DNA of 64,000 nt from Chloroflexota bacterium (GCA_016234495.1 JACRBI010000033.1:1-64000), one strand, 5' to 3'; positions 45,162 to 54,458 are shown, numbered from the stretch's first letter. The notes: a model not told the origin generated them from the letters alone. Program-made: numbers and translations.

Positions 45162-46286
45162 ATGTCAAACAAAAAAGAAGTGGAAAGATATCTCGAAAAC
45201 AGGCAGAAGGAAATTGACGGCGCAACTTTATATCTTGTGCTTGCTGAATCAGAAAAACAACCGCAACTGGCTGAAGTCTATCGCAGGCTTTCGGCCAGCG
45301 AGGAAAAACACGCAGCCGCATGGGATCACAAACTTAAGAAGTTGAACATAACCCCGCCGCCGCGCAAACCATCATGGCGAGCGGGCGTCATGATCTGGTT
45401 GACAAAACGATTTGGTCCGCAGTTTGTCCTGCCCACGATTACCGGCAACGAAAAAGCGGACAGCCGCGCCTATGATGGTCAGCCCGATGCGGAGGCGCGT
45501 GAGTTTTCGCGTGACGAGAAATCTCATGCGCGTATGTTATCCATGGCATCCAAATCTTCCGGTGGAATGCCCGGCGGAAGCGTGGCGCAAATGGAGGGAC
45601 GTCATCGCGGCGGCGGAGGGAATGCATTGCGCGCGGCGGTACTTGGCGCGAATGACGGTCTGGTTTCGATTTTGAGTTTGGTCATGGGAGTCGCAGGGGC
45701 AACCAATGACAATGCCGCGGTCTTGATCGCAGGGCTGGCTGGTCTGCTGGCTGGCGCAGGGTCAATGGCTTTGGGCGAATGGCTGTCAGTTCAGAGTTCG
45801 CGCGAGTTATACGAGAATCAACTCAAGATAGAAGCAGAAGAGATCGAAGAAAGTCCCGAAGAGGAGCAGGAGGAACTCTCGCTCATTTATCAGTCAAAGG
45901 GGTTGCCAGAAGACCGTGCGCGCGAACTTGCTGCGCACATGATGGCAGACAAGGGAAGTATTTTGGACACACTAGCCCGCGAAGAACTGGGCATTGACCC
46001 TGAAGAATTGGGCGGGTCAGCCTATGAAGCAGCGTTCACATCGTTTATCCTTTTTGCTGTCGGCGCGATATTTCCAATATTCCCCTTCTTCTTCTGGAGC
46101 GGGAGTTTCGCCATTTATATGAGCATGGCTGTCAGCGGACTAGGGTTGTTCGTGATCGGTGCAGCCATCACATTGATGACGGGACGCGGAATCCTGTTTT
46201 CGGGAACACGCCAGGTGCTGGTAGGGTTGGCCGCCGCAGTTTTGACATACGGAATTGGGCGATTAATCGGTGTGTCGCTGGCGTAG
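45162..46286 (+). CDS. Ferritin-like/VIT1-CCC1 fusion (MbfA-like iron transporter)
   Basis: Protein of 374 residues. The first 140 residues are a rubrerythrin/ferritin-like domain with carboxylate and histidine iron ligands (EIDGATLY, EEKHAAAW, DEKSHARM). Residues about 155-374 are a VIT1/CCC1 transporter domain with LGANDGLVSI, the AGAGSMALGEWLS helix and an acidic metal-binding loop rich in Glu. In the MbfA group this layout exports iron (or manganese) from the cytoplasm. GGGAGG precedes the ATG. Confidence 0.88.
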   Translation: MSNKKEVERYLENRQKEIDGATLYLVLAESEKQPQLAEVYRRLSASEEKHAAAWDHKLKKLNITPPPRKPSWRAGVMIWLTKRFGPQFVLPTITGNEKADSRAYDGQPDAEAREFSRDEKSHARMLSMASKSSGGMPGGSVAQMEGRHRGGGGNALRAAVLGANDGLVSILSLVMGVAGATNDNAAVLIAGLAGLLAGAGSMALGEWLSVQSSRELYENQLKIEAEEIEESPEEEQEELSLIYQSKGLPEDRARELAAHMMADKGSILDTLAREELGIDPEELGGSAYEAAFTSFILFAVGAIFPIFPFFFWSGSFAIYMSMAVSGLGLFVIGAAITLMTGRGILFSGTRQVLVGLAAAVLTYGIGRLIGVSLA

Positions 46287-46324
46287 AAAAAAAAAAGAAA
46301 CAACTGGAGTTTTTAATTTTTTAG

Positions 46325-46352
46325 TTGACAATAATTATAAGTTGGCTATAAT
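46325..46352 (+). promoter_or_regulatory. Promoter of the first ROK regulator gene
   Basis: TTGACA (46325-46330) and TATAAT (46347-46352) are both perfect consensus boxes, 16 bases apart. The ROK operator overlaps the -10 box and the presumed transcription start. Confidence 0.85.
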
Positions 46353-46378
46353 TAGTTTGTTGCTACAACATACTAATT
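46350..46378. promoter_or_regulatory. ROK-type operator palindrome
   Basis: AATTAGTTTGTTG and CAACATACTAATT form 13-base arms with one mismatch around CTA. The half site TTAGTTTGTT is the type bound by XylR/ROK repressors. It covers the -10 box and lies just before the regulator's start codon, which implies autorepression. Confidence 0.8.
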
Positions 46379-46381
46379 GCC

Positions 46382-47614
46382 ATGATCACAAACCAGGTTG
46401 ACCAGACATTCGTGCGCGAAACAAATTTATCAACGGTGCTGCGGCTGATCCACTCGGAGTCGCCGATTTCACGCGCACAGCTTGCAGTCATCACCGGATT
46501 GAACAAGTCCACGGTCTCAAGCTTGGTGGACGAACTGCTCGAGCAAAACCTGATTCATGAAACCGGAAGCAACTCCGGAATGGCAGGCCGCCCGGCTACC
46601 TGGCTCGAAATAAATCCACAGGCGGGCATGATCGTTGGAGTGGAGCTTGGGGTCGATTTCGTCTCGGTGGCTGTCACAGATTTTCTGGGCACCATCCTCT
46701 GGAGGCATAAAGAAGAAGCAGACCCAACTGAAGGTCAGGAGAAGATGCTTGACCAGACGCTGAGAATCGTCAAAGAGGCAATGTCGGCCAACAAAAAGAG
46801 GAGCTCTCGCTTCTTCGGGCTCGGTCTTGCCACGCCGGGAACTGTTGACTTGAACGAAGGGGTTTTGATCTTCGCTCCAAATTTACACTGGCGGGACGTG
46901 CCATTCCGTAAAATTTTTTCAGAACAGACCAAACTAAAAATATTTGTTGAAAACGACGCAAACGCCGCGGCCATAGCTGAACATCTATTCGGCATTGCGC
47001 GTCAGTGCCAGGATTTTATTTTTGTTTTTGCAGGCGTGGGCATCGGCGGCGGGTTATTCCTGAACGGCAATCTTTATCGCGGCAAAAACGGATACGCCGG
47101 TGAAATCGGTCACTCCCCCATTCTGGCAGGGCAATCGCAGACAATCTGTCATTGCGGAAACCGCGGGTGTTGGGAAACCTACGCCAATCAATATTCGATC
47201 ATTCAACGCGTACAGGCGCGGTTGGAAGTTAAACGCAGCAGTGTCATTCCGAAACTGATGGCCGAGCAAAACGGACAACTATCCATTTCTCTCATTAAAC
47301 AAGCAGCCGACTTAGGCGACAATGAAGCCATCGATTCTTTTATTGAAGCAGGTCGGGCAATGGGGCAGGGATTCGCAGGGCTGATCAATATCTTTAATCC
47401 CGAAAAAATCATTCTCGGCGGTCCGCTAAGCATCGCAGGTGATTTTCTCCTGCCATCCATCAAAGAAGCCGCCAAACAGCATTCCCTGCCGGAAATTGAC
47501 CGGCAGGTCGAAGTACTATTATCCTCTTTTGGCACCGATGCGAGCCTGATCGGCGCAATAGCCATCGTTGCAAACGATGTGTTATCAAAACCTGTCAACC
47601 TTGAAAGGAGGTGA
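46382..47614 (+). CDS. ROK-family transcriptional regulator (first)
   Basis: Protein of 410 residues with an N-terminal winged helix-turn-helix (about 18-65; SRAQLAVITGLNKSTVSSLV) and a ROK sugar-kinase-like domain. The ROK zinc motif CHCGNRGCWE and the phosphate-loop glycines GVGIGGG are present. It is likely a sugar-responsive repressor of the adjacent ABC importer and of itself through the operator at 46350-46378. It starts at an ATG without a ribosome site. Its last codons contain a perfect AAAGGAGGTGA sequence. Confidence 0.92.
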   Translation: MITNQVDQTFVRETNLSTVLRLIHSESPISRAQLAVITGLNKSTVSSLVDELLEQNLIHETGSNSGMAGRPATWLEINPQAGMIVGVELGVDFVSVAVTDFLGTILWRHKEEADPTEGQEKMLDQTLRIVKEAMSANKKRSSRFFGLGLATPGTVDLNEGVLIFAPNLHWRDVPFRKIFSEQTKLKIFVENDANAAAIAEHLFGIARQCQDFIFVFAGVGIGGGLFLNGNLYRGKNGYAGEIGHSPILAGQSQTICHCGNRGCWETYANQYSIIQRVQARLEVKRSSVIPKLMAEQNGQLSISLIKQAADLGDNEAIDSFIEAGRAMGQGFAGLINIFNPEKIILGGPLSIAGDFLLPSIKEAAKQHSLPEIDRQVEVLLSSFGTDASLIGAIAIVANDVLSKPVNLERR

Positions 47615-47693
47615 TTGCATTCACCGGTAAAATTTCAAGCCAGTCCACATGTCGTTTAAATCATCCAGAAACAAACCAAGTAAGGAGAGAAGA

Positions 47694-48983
47694 ATGAATA
47701 AAAAGTTGTTTGCTTTATTAAGCATCCTCGTGGTCGCAGCCTTTGCGATTACTGCTTGCGGCGGCGCTGCCACTGAAGCACCTGCGGCTACCGAAGCACC
47801 TGCAATGGGCGAATCCGTTGAAGTATTTTCCTGGTGGACCGGTGGCGGTGAAGCCGCTGGCCTGGAAGCCATGCAAGGTGTATTCGCGGGCTCCAACCCT
47901 GAAATTGAATTTGTCAACGCTGCAGTAGCTGGCGGCGCCGGCACAAATGCCCGCGCAGTGCTCGCCACCCGCTTGCAGGCTGGCGATCCACCGGACAGCT
48001 GGCAGGGACATGCCGGCCAGGAATTGATCGGCACTTATGTAGCTGGCGGCCAAATTGAACCTTTGAATGACCTCTACGAATCAGAAGGCTGGCTCGCTGT
48101 TATGCCGGAAACTCTGATCCCCCTCATCTCGAATGATGGAAATATATACTCGGTGCCGGTCAACATTCACCGCGCAAATGTGCTCTGGTACAACCCCTCT
48201 GTCCTTACCGCCAACAACCTCGCTGTTCCTACGACCATGGACGAATGGTTTGCTGCGATGGACACACTCAAAGCCGCCGGGGTTCAACCCCTAGCTGTTG
48301 GTGAACAGTGGACCAAGATGCATTTGTTCGAAACCGTTTTGCTCGGCTCCCTCGGCTCAGATGCCTATAATGGCCTTTGGGACGGCAGCACCGATTGGGC
48401 CAGCGCTGATGTCAAGGCCGCTTTGGATAACTACGCCAAAGTGTTGACCTACGCGAACAGCGACTCATCCTCCCTTTCATGGCAGGATGCCGCACAGCTC
48501 GTAATCAATGGCGATGCCGCATTCAACGTCATGGGCGACTGGGCTGAAGGCTATTTCCGTGAACTGGGCAAGGCTCCGAACACCGACTACGGTTGGGCGG
48601 CCACGCCCGGCAGCGGCGGCGTCTTCCAGTTCCTCTCTGACTCTTTCGTGCTCGCCGTCGGCGCTCCTCATCCAGACGCAGCAACTGCCTGGTTGAAAGT
48701 AGCAGGCTCAAAGGCCGGTCAGGAAGCGTTCAATCCAGTCAAGGGTTCCATCTGCGCCCGCACTGACTGTGATCCAGCTCTCTTCGGTGTCTATCTCCAG
48801 TCTGCCATGAGCGACTGGTCCTCCAACATCGTGGTTGGTTCATTGACTCACGGTGTCGTGGCTAATGACTCTTGGAAGACCGAGATCGATACGGCGCTTG
48901 GCCTCTTCATCGCAGACAGCAATGTGGAAGGCTTCCAAACTGCTCTTGCCGCTGCGTGCGCCAGCTCCGGACCCTGCAAGTAA
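47694..48983 (+). CDS. Sugar ABC transporter substrate-binding lipoprotein (first system)
   Basis: Exported lipoprotein of 429 residues (lipobox ITAC, Cys22, followed by an Ala/Thr/Glu/Pro linker) of the family 1 extracellular solute-binding proteins used by CUT1 importers. The mature part starts VEVFSWWTGGGE. AAGGAGAGAAG precedes the ATG at 47694. It follows a ROK regulator and precedes two permeases, so it should deliver a sugar or oligosaccharide. A hairpin after the stop probably keeps the binding protein at higher level than the permeases. Confidence 0.92.
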   Translation: MNKKLFALLSILVVAAFAITACGGAATEAPAATEAPAMGESVEVFSWWTGGGEAAGLEAMQGVFAGSNPEIEFVNAAVAGGAGTNARAVLATRLQAGDPPDSWQGHAGQELIGTYVAGGQIEPLNDLYESEGWLAVMPETLIPLISNDGNIYSVPVNIHRANVLWYNPSVLTANNLAVPTTMDEWFAAMDTLKAAGVQPLAVGEQWTKMHLFETVLLGSLGSDAYNGLWDGSTDWASADVKAALDNYAKVLTYANSDSSSLSWQDAAQLVINGDAAFNVMGDWAEGYFRELGKAPNTDYGWAATPGSGGVFQFLSDSFVLAVGAPHPDAATAWLKVAGSKAGQEAFNPVKGSICARTDCDPALFGVYLQSAMSDWSSNIVVGSLTHGVVANDSWKTEIDTALGLFIADSNVEGFQTALAAACASSGPCK

Positions 48984-49000
48984 GTTCTAATGTTAGAATG

Positions 49001-49040
49001 TTGAGGCTCTGGAAAATAAACCAGAGCCTCAACTCTTTTT
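49001..49040 (+). terminator. Terminator-like hairpin after the first binding-protein gene
   Basis: TTGAGGCTCTGG pairs perfectly with CCAGAGCCTCAA around AAAATAAA, followed by CTCTTTTT. It lies inside the transport operon, so it is probably a partial terminator or mRNA protector. Confidence 0.8.
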
Positions 49041-49118
49041 ACACCCCTACGATTATTAATTGCGCCCTCTTAGCAATTTATTACGGAGGGCATTAAATAA
49101 ACCGAAACGAGGCCTGCC

Positions 49119-50006
49119 ATGTTTAGAGATAAAGATCGGTTTTTAAATGTTCTGCTTATCTCACCCTCTATTTTGGCTGTTTTAATTTTTATATATGCGT
49201 TTATTGCGTGGTCAGTCCGCGTGTCGCTTAGCAAGTGGAAAGGCTTGAGCGCAGATTACACCTGGAATGGATTAAATAATTATTTTGATCTTTTTGCAGA
49301 CCCTCGCTTTCAGATCGATATTAGAAACACCTTGATCTTTACAGGGGTGTTTGTGTTGGGCAGTATCTTGCTTGGATTCATTCTCGCAGTCATGCTGGAT
49401 CAGGGGTTGAAAGGTGAAGCATTTTTCCGCAGTTTATTTTTATTCCCAATGGCAATCTCATACATTGTGACCGGAGTCGTCTGGCGCTGGTTAATGAATC
49501 CCGCCTCCGGCACCCGCACAAGTGGATTGAATTTGTTGTTTAATAATATCGGGCTGGACTTTCTCGCCAATCAATGGCATACCACGCCAACCTTGGGAAT
49601 TGCGGCCATCGCGCTCGCGGCTATATGGCAGATGTCTGGTTACACCATGGCGCTTTATCTTGCAGGGCTTCGCGCAATTCCAGAGGAATTGAAGGAAGCC
49701 GCCCGCATCGACGGTGCAACCGAATTGCAAATATACCGGCATATCATGCTGCCGCTGCTTGCGCCGGTAACATTATCAGCGTTGATTATTTTGGGGCATA
49801 TGTCTCTCAAAGTCTTCGACTTGATCGTGGCAATCGCGGGCAAGCAACTACCGCTCGATGTGCCTGCAATTTACATGTGGCAAATCACCTTTGACGGCCT
49901 ATTCTACGGGCGCGGCGCGGCTGTCGGCATTCTGCTCCTTATAAGCATCGCTGTACTCATAATCCCATATATCCGCTACACGCTCAAAACGGAGGCGGAA
50001 CAATGA
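49119..50006 (+). CDS. Sugar ABC transporter permease, MalF/UgpA type (first system)
   Basis: Integral membrane protein of 295 residues with six predicted helices. The EAA loop that binds the ATPase is visible (EELKEAARIDGATELQIYRHIMLPLL). It starts 135 bases after the binding-protein stop, beyond a hairpin, and its stop overlaps the next permease by ATGA. It forms the transmembrane pair with that protein and uses an ATPase encoded elsewhere, most likely the one at 53087. Confidence 0.93.
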   Translation: MFRDKDRFLNVLLISPSILAVLIFIYAFIAWSVRVSLSKWKGLSADYTWNGLNNYFDLFADPRFQIDIRNTLIFTGVFVLGSILLGFILAVMLDQGLKGEAFFRSLFLFPMAISYIVTGVVWRWLMNPASGTRTSGLNLLFNNIGLDFLANQWHTTPTLGIAAIALAAIWQMSGYTMALYLAGLRAIPEELKEAARIDGATELQIYRHIMLPLLAPVTLSALIILGHMSLKVFDLIVAIAGKQLPLDVPAIYMWQITFDGLFYGRGAAVGILLLISIAVLIIPYIRYTLKTEAEQ

Positions 50007-50824
50007 AAACTCGTTTCCATATCGGCAAATACTGGCTCTATGTTCCATTGGTATTGATGGCTGTTTTTTATTTGCTGCCGCTGTACGTGATGATCATTAC
50101 CGGTTTCAAAGAGTTTTCTGAAATTGACCTCAAGACCATGTGGAATCTGCCCCATGGAATTGCGTTTGACAATTACATCGAAGCTTACTCCAAACTTGCC
50201 CCATCCTTATGGAACAGCTTTGCCATGGTGATTCCCGCCGCCGTGATCTCTTCGGCGCTTGGCTCGCTGAATGGATACGTGCTCGCAAAATGGAAATTTC
50301 GCGGAGCAGATGTGATCTTCCCCTTCATCCTTTTCGGGATGTTCATTCCCTATCAAAGCATTCTCATACCGCTGGTTCAATTTATGAATTTAGTCGGCAT
50401 CAAAGGCCTGCCCGGCCTTGCCCTCGCGCATATTATTTACGGCATCCCCATTACCACATTGACCTTTCGCAATTATTATGCCAGCCTGCCGCAGGAATTG
50501 CTCGAAGCCGCAAAAATTGACGGGGCTGATATGCTCGGCATTTACCGTCATATCCTTCTCCCAATTTCCATGCCGAGTTTTGTGGTTGTGCTCATCTGGC
50601 AATTCACATCCGCATGGAATGATTTTCTCTTTGCAGTGGTCTTAACCGGCAACACCGACTGGCCAATTACCGTGGCGCTTAACAACATGGCAGGCAGCCA
50701 GATCATTTCGTGGAATGTCCAAATGGCCGGCTCGCTTCTCGCTGCACTCCCAACCCTGCTTGTTTACATCTTTCTTGGCCGCTACTTTTTGCGCGGACTT
50801 CTGGCAGGCTCGCTCAAAGGGTAA
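50003..50824 (+). CDS. Sugar ABC transporter permease, MalG/UgpE type (first system)
   Basis: Membrane protein of 273 residues with six helices and the EAA loop ELLEAAKIDGADMLGIYRHILLP. It overlaps the upstream permease gene by four bases, consistent with equal subunit synthesis. The MFS gene begins 77 bases downstream. Confidence 0.93.
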   Translation: MKTRFHIGKYWLYVPLVLMAVFYLLPLYVMIITGFKEFSEIDLKTMWNLPHGIAFDNYIEAYSKLAPSLWNSFAMVIPAAVISSALGSLNGYVLAKWKFRGADVIFPFILFGMFIPYQSILIPLVQFMNLVGIKGLPGLALAHIIYGIPITTLTFRNYYASLPQELLEAAKIDGADMLGIYRHILLPISMPSFVVVLIWQFTSAWNDFLFAVVLTGNTDWPITVALNNMAGSQIISWNVQMAGSLLAALPTLLVYIFLGRYFLRGLLAGSLKG

Positions 50825-50901
50825 ATTCCCATTCATAAAGAAAGTCCCTGCACGCAGGTCTGGTTTCAATAAGAGTCCAGACCTGTTATATTTCTCCCAC
50901 T

Positions 50902-52068
50902 ATGAAAAATAAAACAACAATATTCCTGCTCACCGCTGGCTGCTTCCTCTCCTTCTTCGTCTTTGGATTCACAGACAACCTCAAAGGCCCCACCCTGCCA
51001 TCGATGCTCGCCGAGCTGCACATCACGTACGGCACAGGCGGAAATATCTTCATCGGCGAATACCTGGGATTTCTCATTGCCACGCTCGTCACAGGCATCC
51101 TCGCCGACCGCTTCGGACTTAAACGCGTAATCCTGTTGGCGGGCACATTGCTTGCAATCGGCGTTGGCGGATATAGTTTTTTTCAATCCGCAATCCTGCT
51201 CTCAATCTCACTTTTTATTCTTGGGCTTGGGTTTGGCGCACTCGAACTCGGACCCAACGCCATCATTGTCAGCCTGCATCACGAACGCAAGGGACTCTAC
51301 CTTAATCTCATGGCCGTCCTGCACGGATTAGGATCCCTCGTCGCGCCTCTGTTTGTGGGCTGGTTATTAAGCGCAAACATATCCTGGCGTTTAATTTATC
51401 GTTGGGACATTTTATTGGTCGCATTATTTGTGTCAATATTTATCTTCCTGCGTTTTCCCAAAGCAGAGGAAAAAACACAGCTAGATTTCAGTCATATTCC
51501 ACAAATTGCATTCAAAGGACAACTGCCCTGGTTCTACGCCGCAATAGCTTTTTATGTAGCAATAGAAATCGGCATGGCATCCTGGCTCGTCACCTTTCTC
51601 CAACAAATCCGCGATGTGCCGGTGGCGCAAAGCAATCAATCGCTCTCGTTATTTTTCGCCATGCTCATGGCCGGGCGTTTGCTCGGCGGATTCTTCGTTC
51701 AGCGCATCGGTTATCTGCGTTCGATCTTGTTCATGACAGGCGGCGGCATCCTATGTCTTATTGGGGGCTTGTTCGGACCAAGGGAATTTTCCTTCCTGCT
51801 GCCAATGACCGGATTCTTTCTTTCGATCACCTTCCCCACCCTCACGGCCGCAGTTTCAGACGCGCACACAGAAAACGTAAATACGATCCTTGGCGTGCTC
51901 TTTACATTTGCCGGGCTCGGCTCCTTATTCGGCCCGTGGTTAATCGCATGGGGCAGTGAACTCCTTGGCCTGCAACTGGGATTTTCAATCAACATTATCT
52001 TTTTTATTTTCCTGTTCACTTCAGTCATGATGCTTTTAAAAAGGGATTCAAATGGAAAAAATTCTTAA
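50902..52068 (+). CDS. MFS transporter
   Basis: Membrane protein of 388 residues with twelve predicted helices. The loop after the second helix (GILADRFGLKRVIL) is the typical MFS motif A. It shows the usual two-half layout with a charged central loop (KAEEKTQ). The substrate is unknown, but its place between sugar importer genes suggests a sugar or sugar derivative. The 3' end overlaps the oxidoreductase by 17 bases. Confidence 0.88.
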   Translation: MKNKTTIFLLTAGCFLSFFVFGFTDNLKGPTLPSMLAELHITYGTGGNIFIGEYLGFLIATLVTGILADRFGLKRVILLAGTLLAIGVGGYSFFQSAILLSISLFILGLGFGALELGPNAIIVSLHHERKGLYLNLMAVLHGLGSLVAPLFVGWLLSANISWRLIYRWDILLVALFVSIFIFLRFPKAEEKTQLDFSHIPQIAFKGQLPWFYAAIAFYVAIEIGMASWLVTFLQQIRDVPVAQSNQSLSLFFAMLMAGRLLGGFFVQRIGYLRSILFMTGGGILCLIGGLFGPREFSFLLPMTGFFLSITFPTLTAAVSDAHTENVNTILGVLFTFAGLGSLFGPWLIAWGSELLGLQLGFSINIIFFIFLFTSVMMLLKRDSNGKNS

Positions 52069-53032
52069 CTGGGGATTGCTCTCCACCGCGAAAATAAACC
52101 AGGCATTGATTAAACCCCTGCGCGCCTCAAAACGGACCCGCCTGCTGGCCGTCGCTTCGAGGAGCATTTCCTCCGCTGAAAGTTATGCCCGCGAGTGGGA
52201 AATTCCCCGCGCCCACGGCAGTTACGAAGCCCTGCTCGCCGACCCTGAAATTGACGTAATCTACAACTCGCTGCCCAATCACCTGCACGCAGAATGGACA
52301 ATCAAATCTCTGCGCGCAGGCAAACACGTGCTGTGTGAAAAACCGTTCGCGCTTACATTGAACGAAGTGGATTCAATGATCACTGCCGCGCGCGAAACAG
52401 GTAAAGTTCTCGCCGAAGCTTTCATGTACCGTCACCACGCACAAACTCTGAAGGTAAAAGAAATAGTCGACAGCGGCATGTTGGGAACAATTCAACTCAT
52501 TAAAGGAGCATTCACTTTCACATTAACCCGCGAAGGCAATTACCGCTGGACGAAAGAAATGGGCGGTGGGAGTCTTTGGGATGTGGGATGCTACCCCATC
52601 TCCTATGCGCGGATGATCGTCGGCGCCGAACCTGTTGAAGTATTTGGCTGGCAGGTCACAGGCCAGGGAGGAAGCGACGAGTCTTTCATCGGCCAGATGC
52701 GGTTCAAAGATGGAATCCACATGCAATTTGATTGTGGATTCAAACTACCCTTGCGGTCTCGCGTCGAAATTATAGGAACAGATGCCGCCTTAAATATCCC
52801 CAACCCATTCAAGCCGGGACTTGAAAACGAACTCCACCTCAATCGTAATGGTGAAACACAAACCATAAAGATCGCCGGCGCCGAATTATATCTTGGCGAG
52901 GTGGAGGATATGTGTAATGCGATCCTGAACAACCAGCCGCCGCGAATTTCATCAACTGACAGTTACGGAAACATCGCAGCCATTCTTGCCTTGCGCCAAT
53001 CTGCTGAAAGCGGAAAACCTGTCAGCTTGTAA
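52052..53032 (+). CDS. Gfo/Idh/MocA-family oxidoreductase
   Basis: NAD(P)-dependent dehydrogenase-like protein of 326 residues. The N-terminal Rossmann part starts LLSTAKINQALIKPL, and the EKPFALTLNE motif has the conserved lysine. A later GGGSLWDVGCY segment with conserved residues lies in the catalytic domain. The family oxidises sugars, inositols or related compounds. The overlap with the MFS gene suggests they act on the same compound. Confidence 0.9.
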   Translation: MEKILNWGLLSTAKINQALIKPLRASKRTRLLAVASRSISSAESYAREWEIPRAHGSYEALLADPEIDVIYNSLPNHLHAEWTIKSLRAGKHVLCEKPFALTLNEVDSMITAARETGKVLAEAFMYRHHAQTLKVKEIVDSGMLGTIQLIKGAFTFTLTREGNYRWTKEMGGGSLWDVGCYPISYARMIVGAEPVEVFGWQVTGQGGSDESFIGQMRFKDGIHMQFDCGFKLPLRSRVEIIGTDAALNIPNPFKPGLENELHLNRNGETQTIKIAGAELYLGEVEDMCNAILNNQPPRISSTDSYGNIAAILALRQSAESGKPVSL

Positions 53033-53086
53033 AATATTTTTTTGATTATAATCACGCCACTATATTCTTTTGACTGGAGGATTCCC

Positions 53087-54187
53087 ATGGCAAGTGTTAC
53101 ATTTCAAAACGTCGAGAAGAAATTTGGCGACTTGACGATCATCAAAGGTCTCAACATAAATGTTGAGGACAAAGAATTCCTTGTTTTGGTAGGGCCGTCG
53201 GGCTGCGGCAAAACAACCGCCCTGCGCCTGCTCGCAGGATTGGAAGAGATCACTAGCGGCGAAATCAAAATCGGCGACCGTGTCGTTAATGATGTGGCGC
53301 CAAAAGACCGCGATATTGCCATGGTGTTCCAGTCTTATGCCTTGTATCCGCATCTGTCTGTTTATGACAACATGGCATTTGGCCTCAAACTTCGCAAGAC
53401 GCCAAAAGAAGAAATCAAAAGGCGCGTAAATGAAGCCGCAGATATTTTGGGCATTCAAGACCTGCTGCTCCGGAAACCGCGCCAACTCTCGGGCGGTCAA
53501 CGCCAGCGTGTCGCGGTGGGACGCGCCATTGTCCGCGAGCCGAAAGTTTTTCTTTTCGATGAACCGCTTTCAAACCTTGATGCAAAGCTGCGCGTACAAA
53601 TGCGCGCCGAGATCAGCAAATTGCACCAGCGTCTTAAGACAACATTCATCTATGTCACCCACGACCAGACCGAGGCGATGACGATGGCGTCCCGTATCGC
53701 GGTGATCAACAAGGGCAATCTCCAGCAGTTGGACACGCCCCAGAACTTGTATGACTATCCCAACAATTTATTCGTGGCCGGCTTTATCGGCTCGCCCTCC
53801 ATGAATTTCTTCGCTGCCAAGATCGTTAAAAGTGGCGATAAAATGATTGTGGACAGCGGCGATTTCAAAGTTCAAATCCCTAACGAATTAGTCGGGCCAT
53901 ATAAGGGCATGGACGGCAGGAATGTGATCTTCGGCATCCGCCCCGAGAATATCCATGACCCTGAATTTGCTCCGTCAAATATTTTTGGCGAAAAAGTTTC
54001 CGCCAAAGTGGACGTAACTGAGTTGATGGGCAATGAAACTCTGCTTTATTTGGTAACTGGAAAGAATATTTTTGTCGGACGCGTGGACCCGCGCTCTCAC
54101 TTGCGGGTTGGTCACCAGACAGATGTCGTCTTTGATATGGGTAAATTCCACATCTTCGATGCTGCCACTGAAGAGGCTGTTCGATAA
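53087..54187 (+). CDS. Sugar ABC transporter ATPase (MsmK/UgpC/MalK type)
   Basis: ATPase of 366 residues. Walker A is GPSGCGKTT, the Q loop is in MVFQSYALYP, the signature is LSGGQRQR, Walker B is FLFDEPLSNLD and the H loop is VTHDQTEA. A C-terminal regulatory domain (about 240-366) of the MalK type follows. GGAGGATTCCC precedes the ATG at 53087. It is the only importer ATPase in the window, while three permease pairs are present, so it probably energises several systems. Confidence 0.94.
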   Translation: MASVTFQNVEKKFGDLTIIKGLNINVEDKEFLVLVGPSGCGKTTALRLLAGLEEITSGEIKIGDRVVNDVAPKDRDIAMVFQSYALYPHLSVYDNMAFGLKLRKTPKEEIKRRVNEAADILGIQDLLLRKPRQLSGGQRQRVAVGRAIVREPKVFLFDEPLSNLDAKLRVQMRAEISKLHQRLKTTFIYVTHDQTEAMTMASRIAVINKGNLQQLDTPQNLYDYPNNLFVAGFIGSPSMNFFAAKIVKSGDKMIVDSGDFKVQIPNELVGPYKGMDGRNVIFGIRPENIHDPEFAPSNIFGEKVSAKVDVTELMGNETLLYLVTGKNIFVGRVDPRSHLRVGHQTDVVFDMGKFHIFDAATEEAVR

Positions 54188-54235
54188 TCCTGAGGTATAA
54201 AAATTAGTTCTGTACCATACAACCGTCAAAGTGGA

Positions 54236-54301
54236 ACCGCAAAGCTCGTAAGGTCGCGAAGAAAAACATTAAAACTTAGCGTTTTCAGCGCTCCTCGCGG
54301 T
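54236..54301. repeat. Imperfect palindromic intergenic repeat
   Basis: The element begins ACCGCAAAGCTCGTAAGG and ends CGCTCCTCGCGGT, with CTTAGCG-like sequence in the right half. It resembles ACCGC...GCGGT-bounded intergenic repeats found in many genomes. No second copy is in the window. Confidence 0.45.
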
Positions 54302-54340
54302 AAAAAAAGTGCGAAAGTACGGTAGAGAAAAAAAACTAGA

Positions 54341-54395
54341 AAAGCAAGGCCGGTGCATCAGCGAGTTATTTTGCACCGACCTTGCTTTTTATTTA
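54341..54395 (+). terminator. Terminator after the ATPase gene
   Basis: AAAGCAAGGCCGGTGCA pairs with TGCACCGACCTTGCTTT (one mismatch) around a 14-base loop and is followed by TTATTTATA. Confidence 0.85.
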
Positions 54396-54430
54396 TAGGG
54401 GGAAAATCACATCACAGTTTGTTAAAACAC

Positions 54431-54458
54431 TTGAAAAAATAAAAATTTGTGCTATTAT
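54431..54458 (+). promoter_or_regulatory. Promoter of the second ROK regulator gene
   Basis: TTGAAA (54431-54436) and TATTAT (54453-54458) are 16 bases apart, about 48 bases before the start codon. A TGTTAA-GAATT-TTAACA palindrome inside the first codons (54534-54551) could be an operator. Confidence 0.6.
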
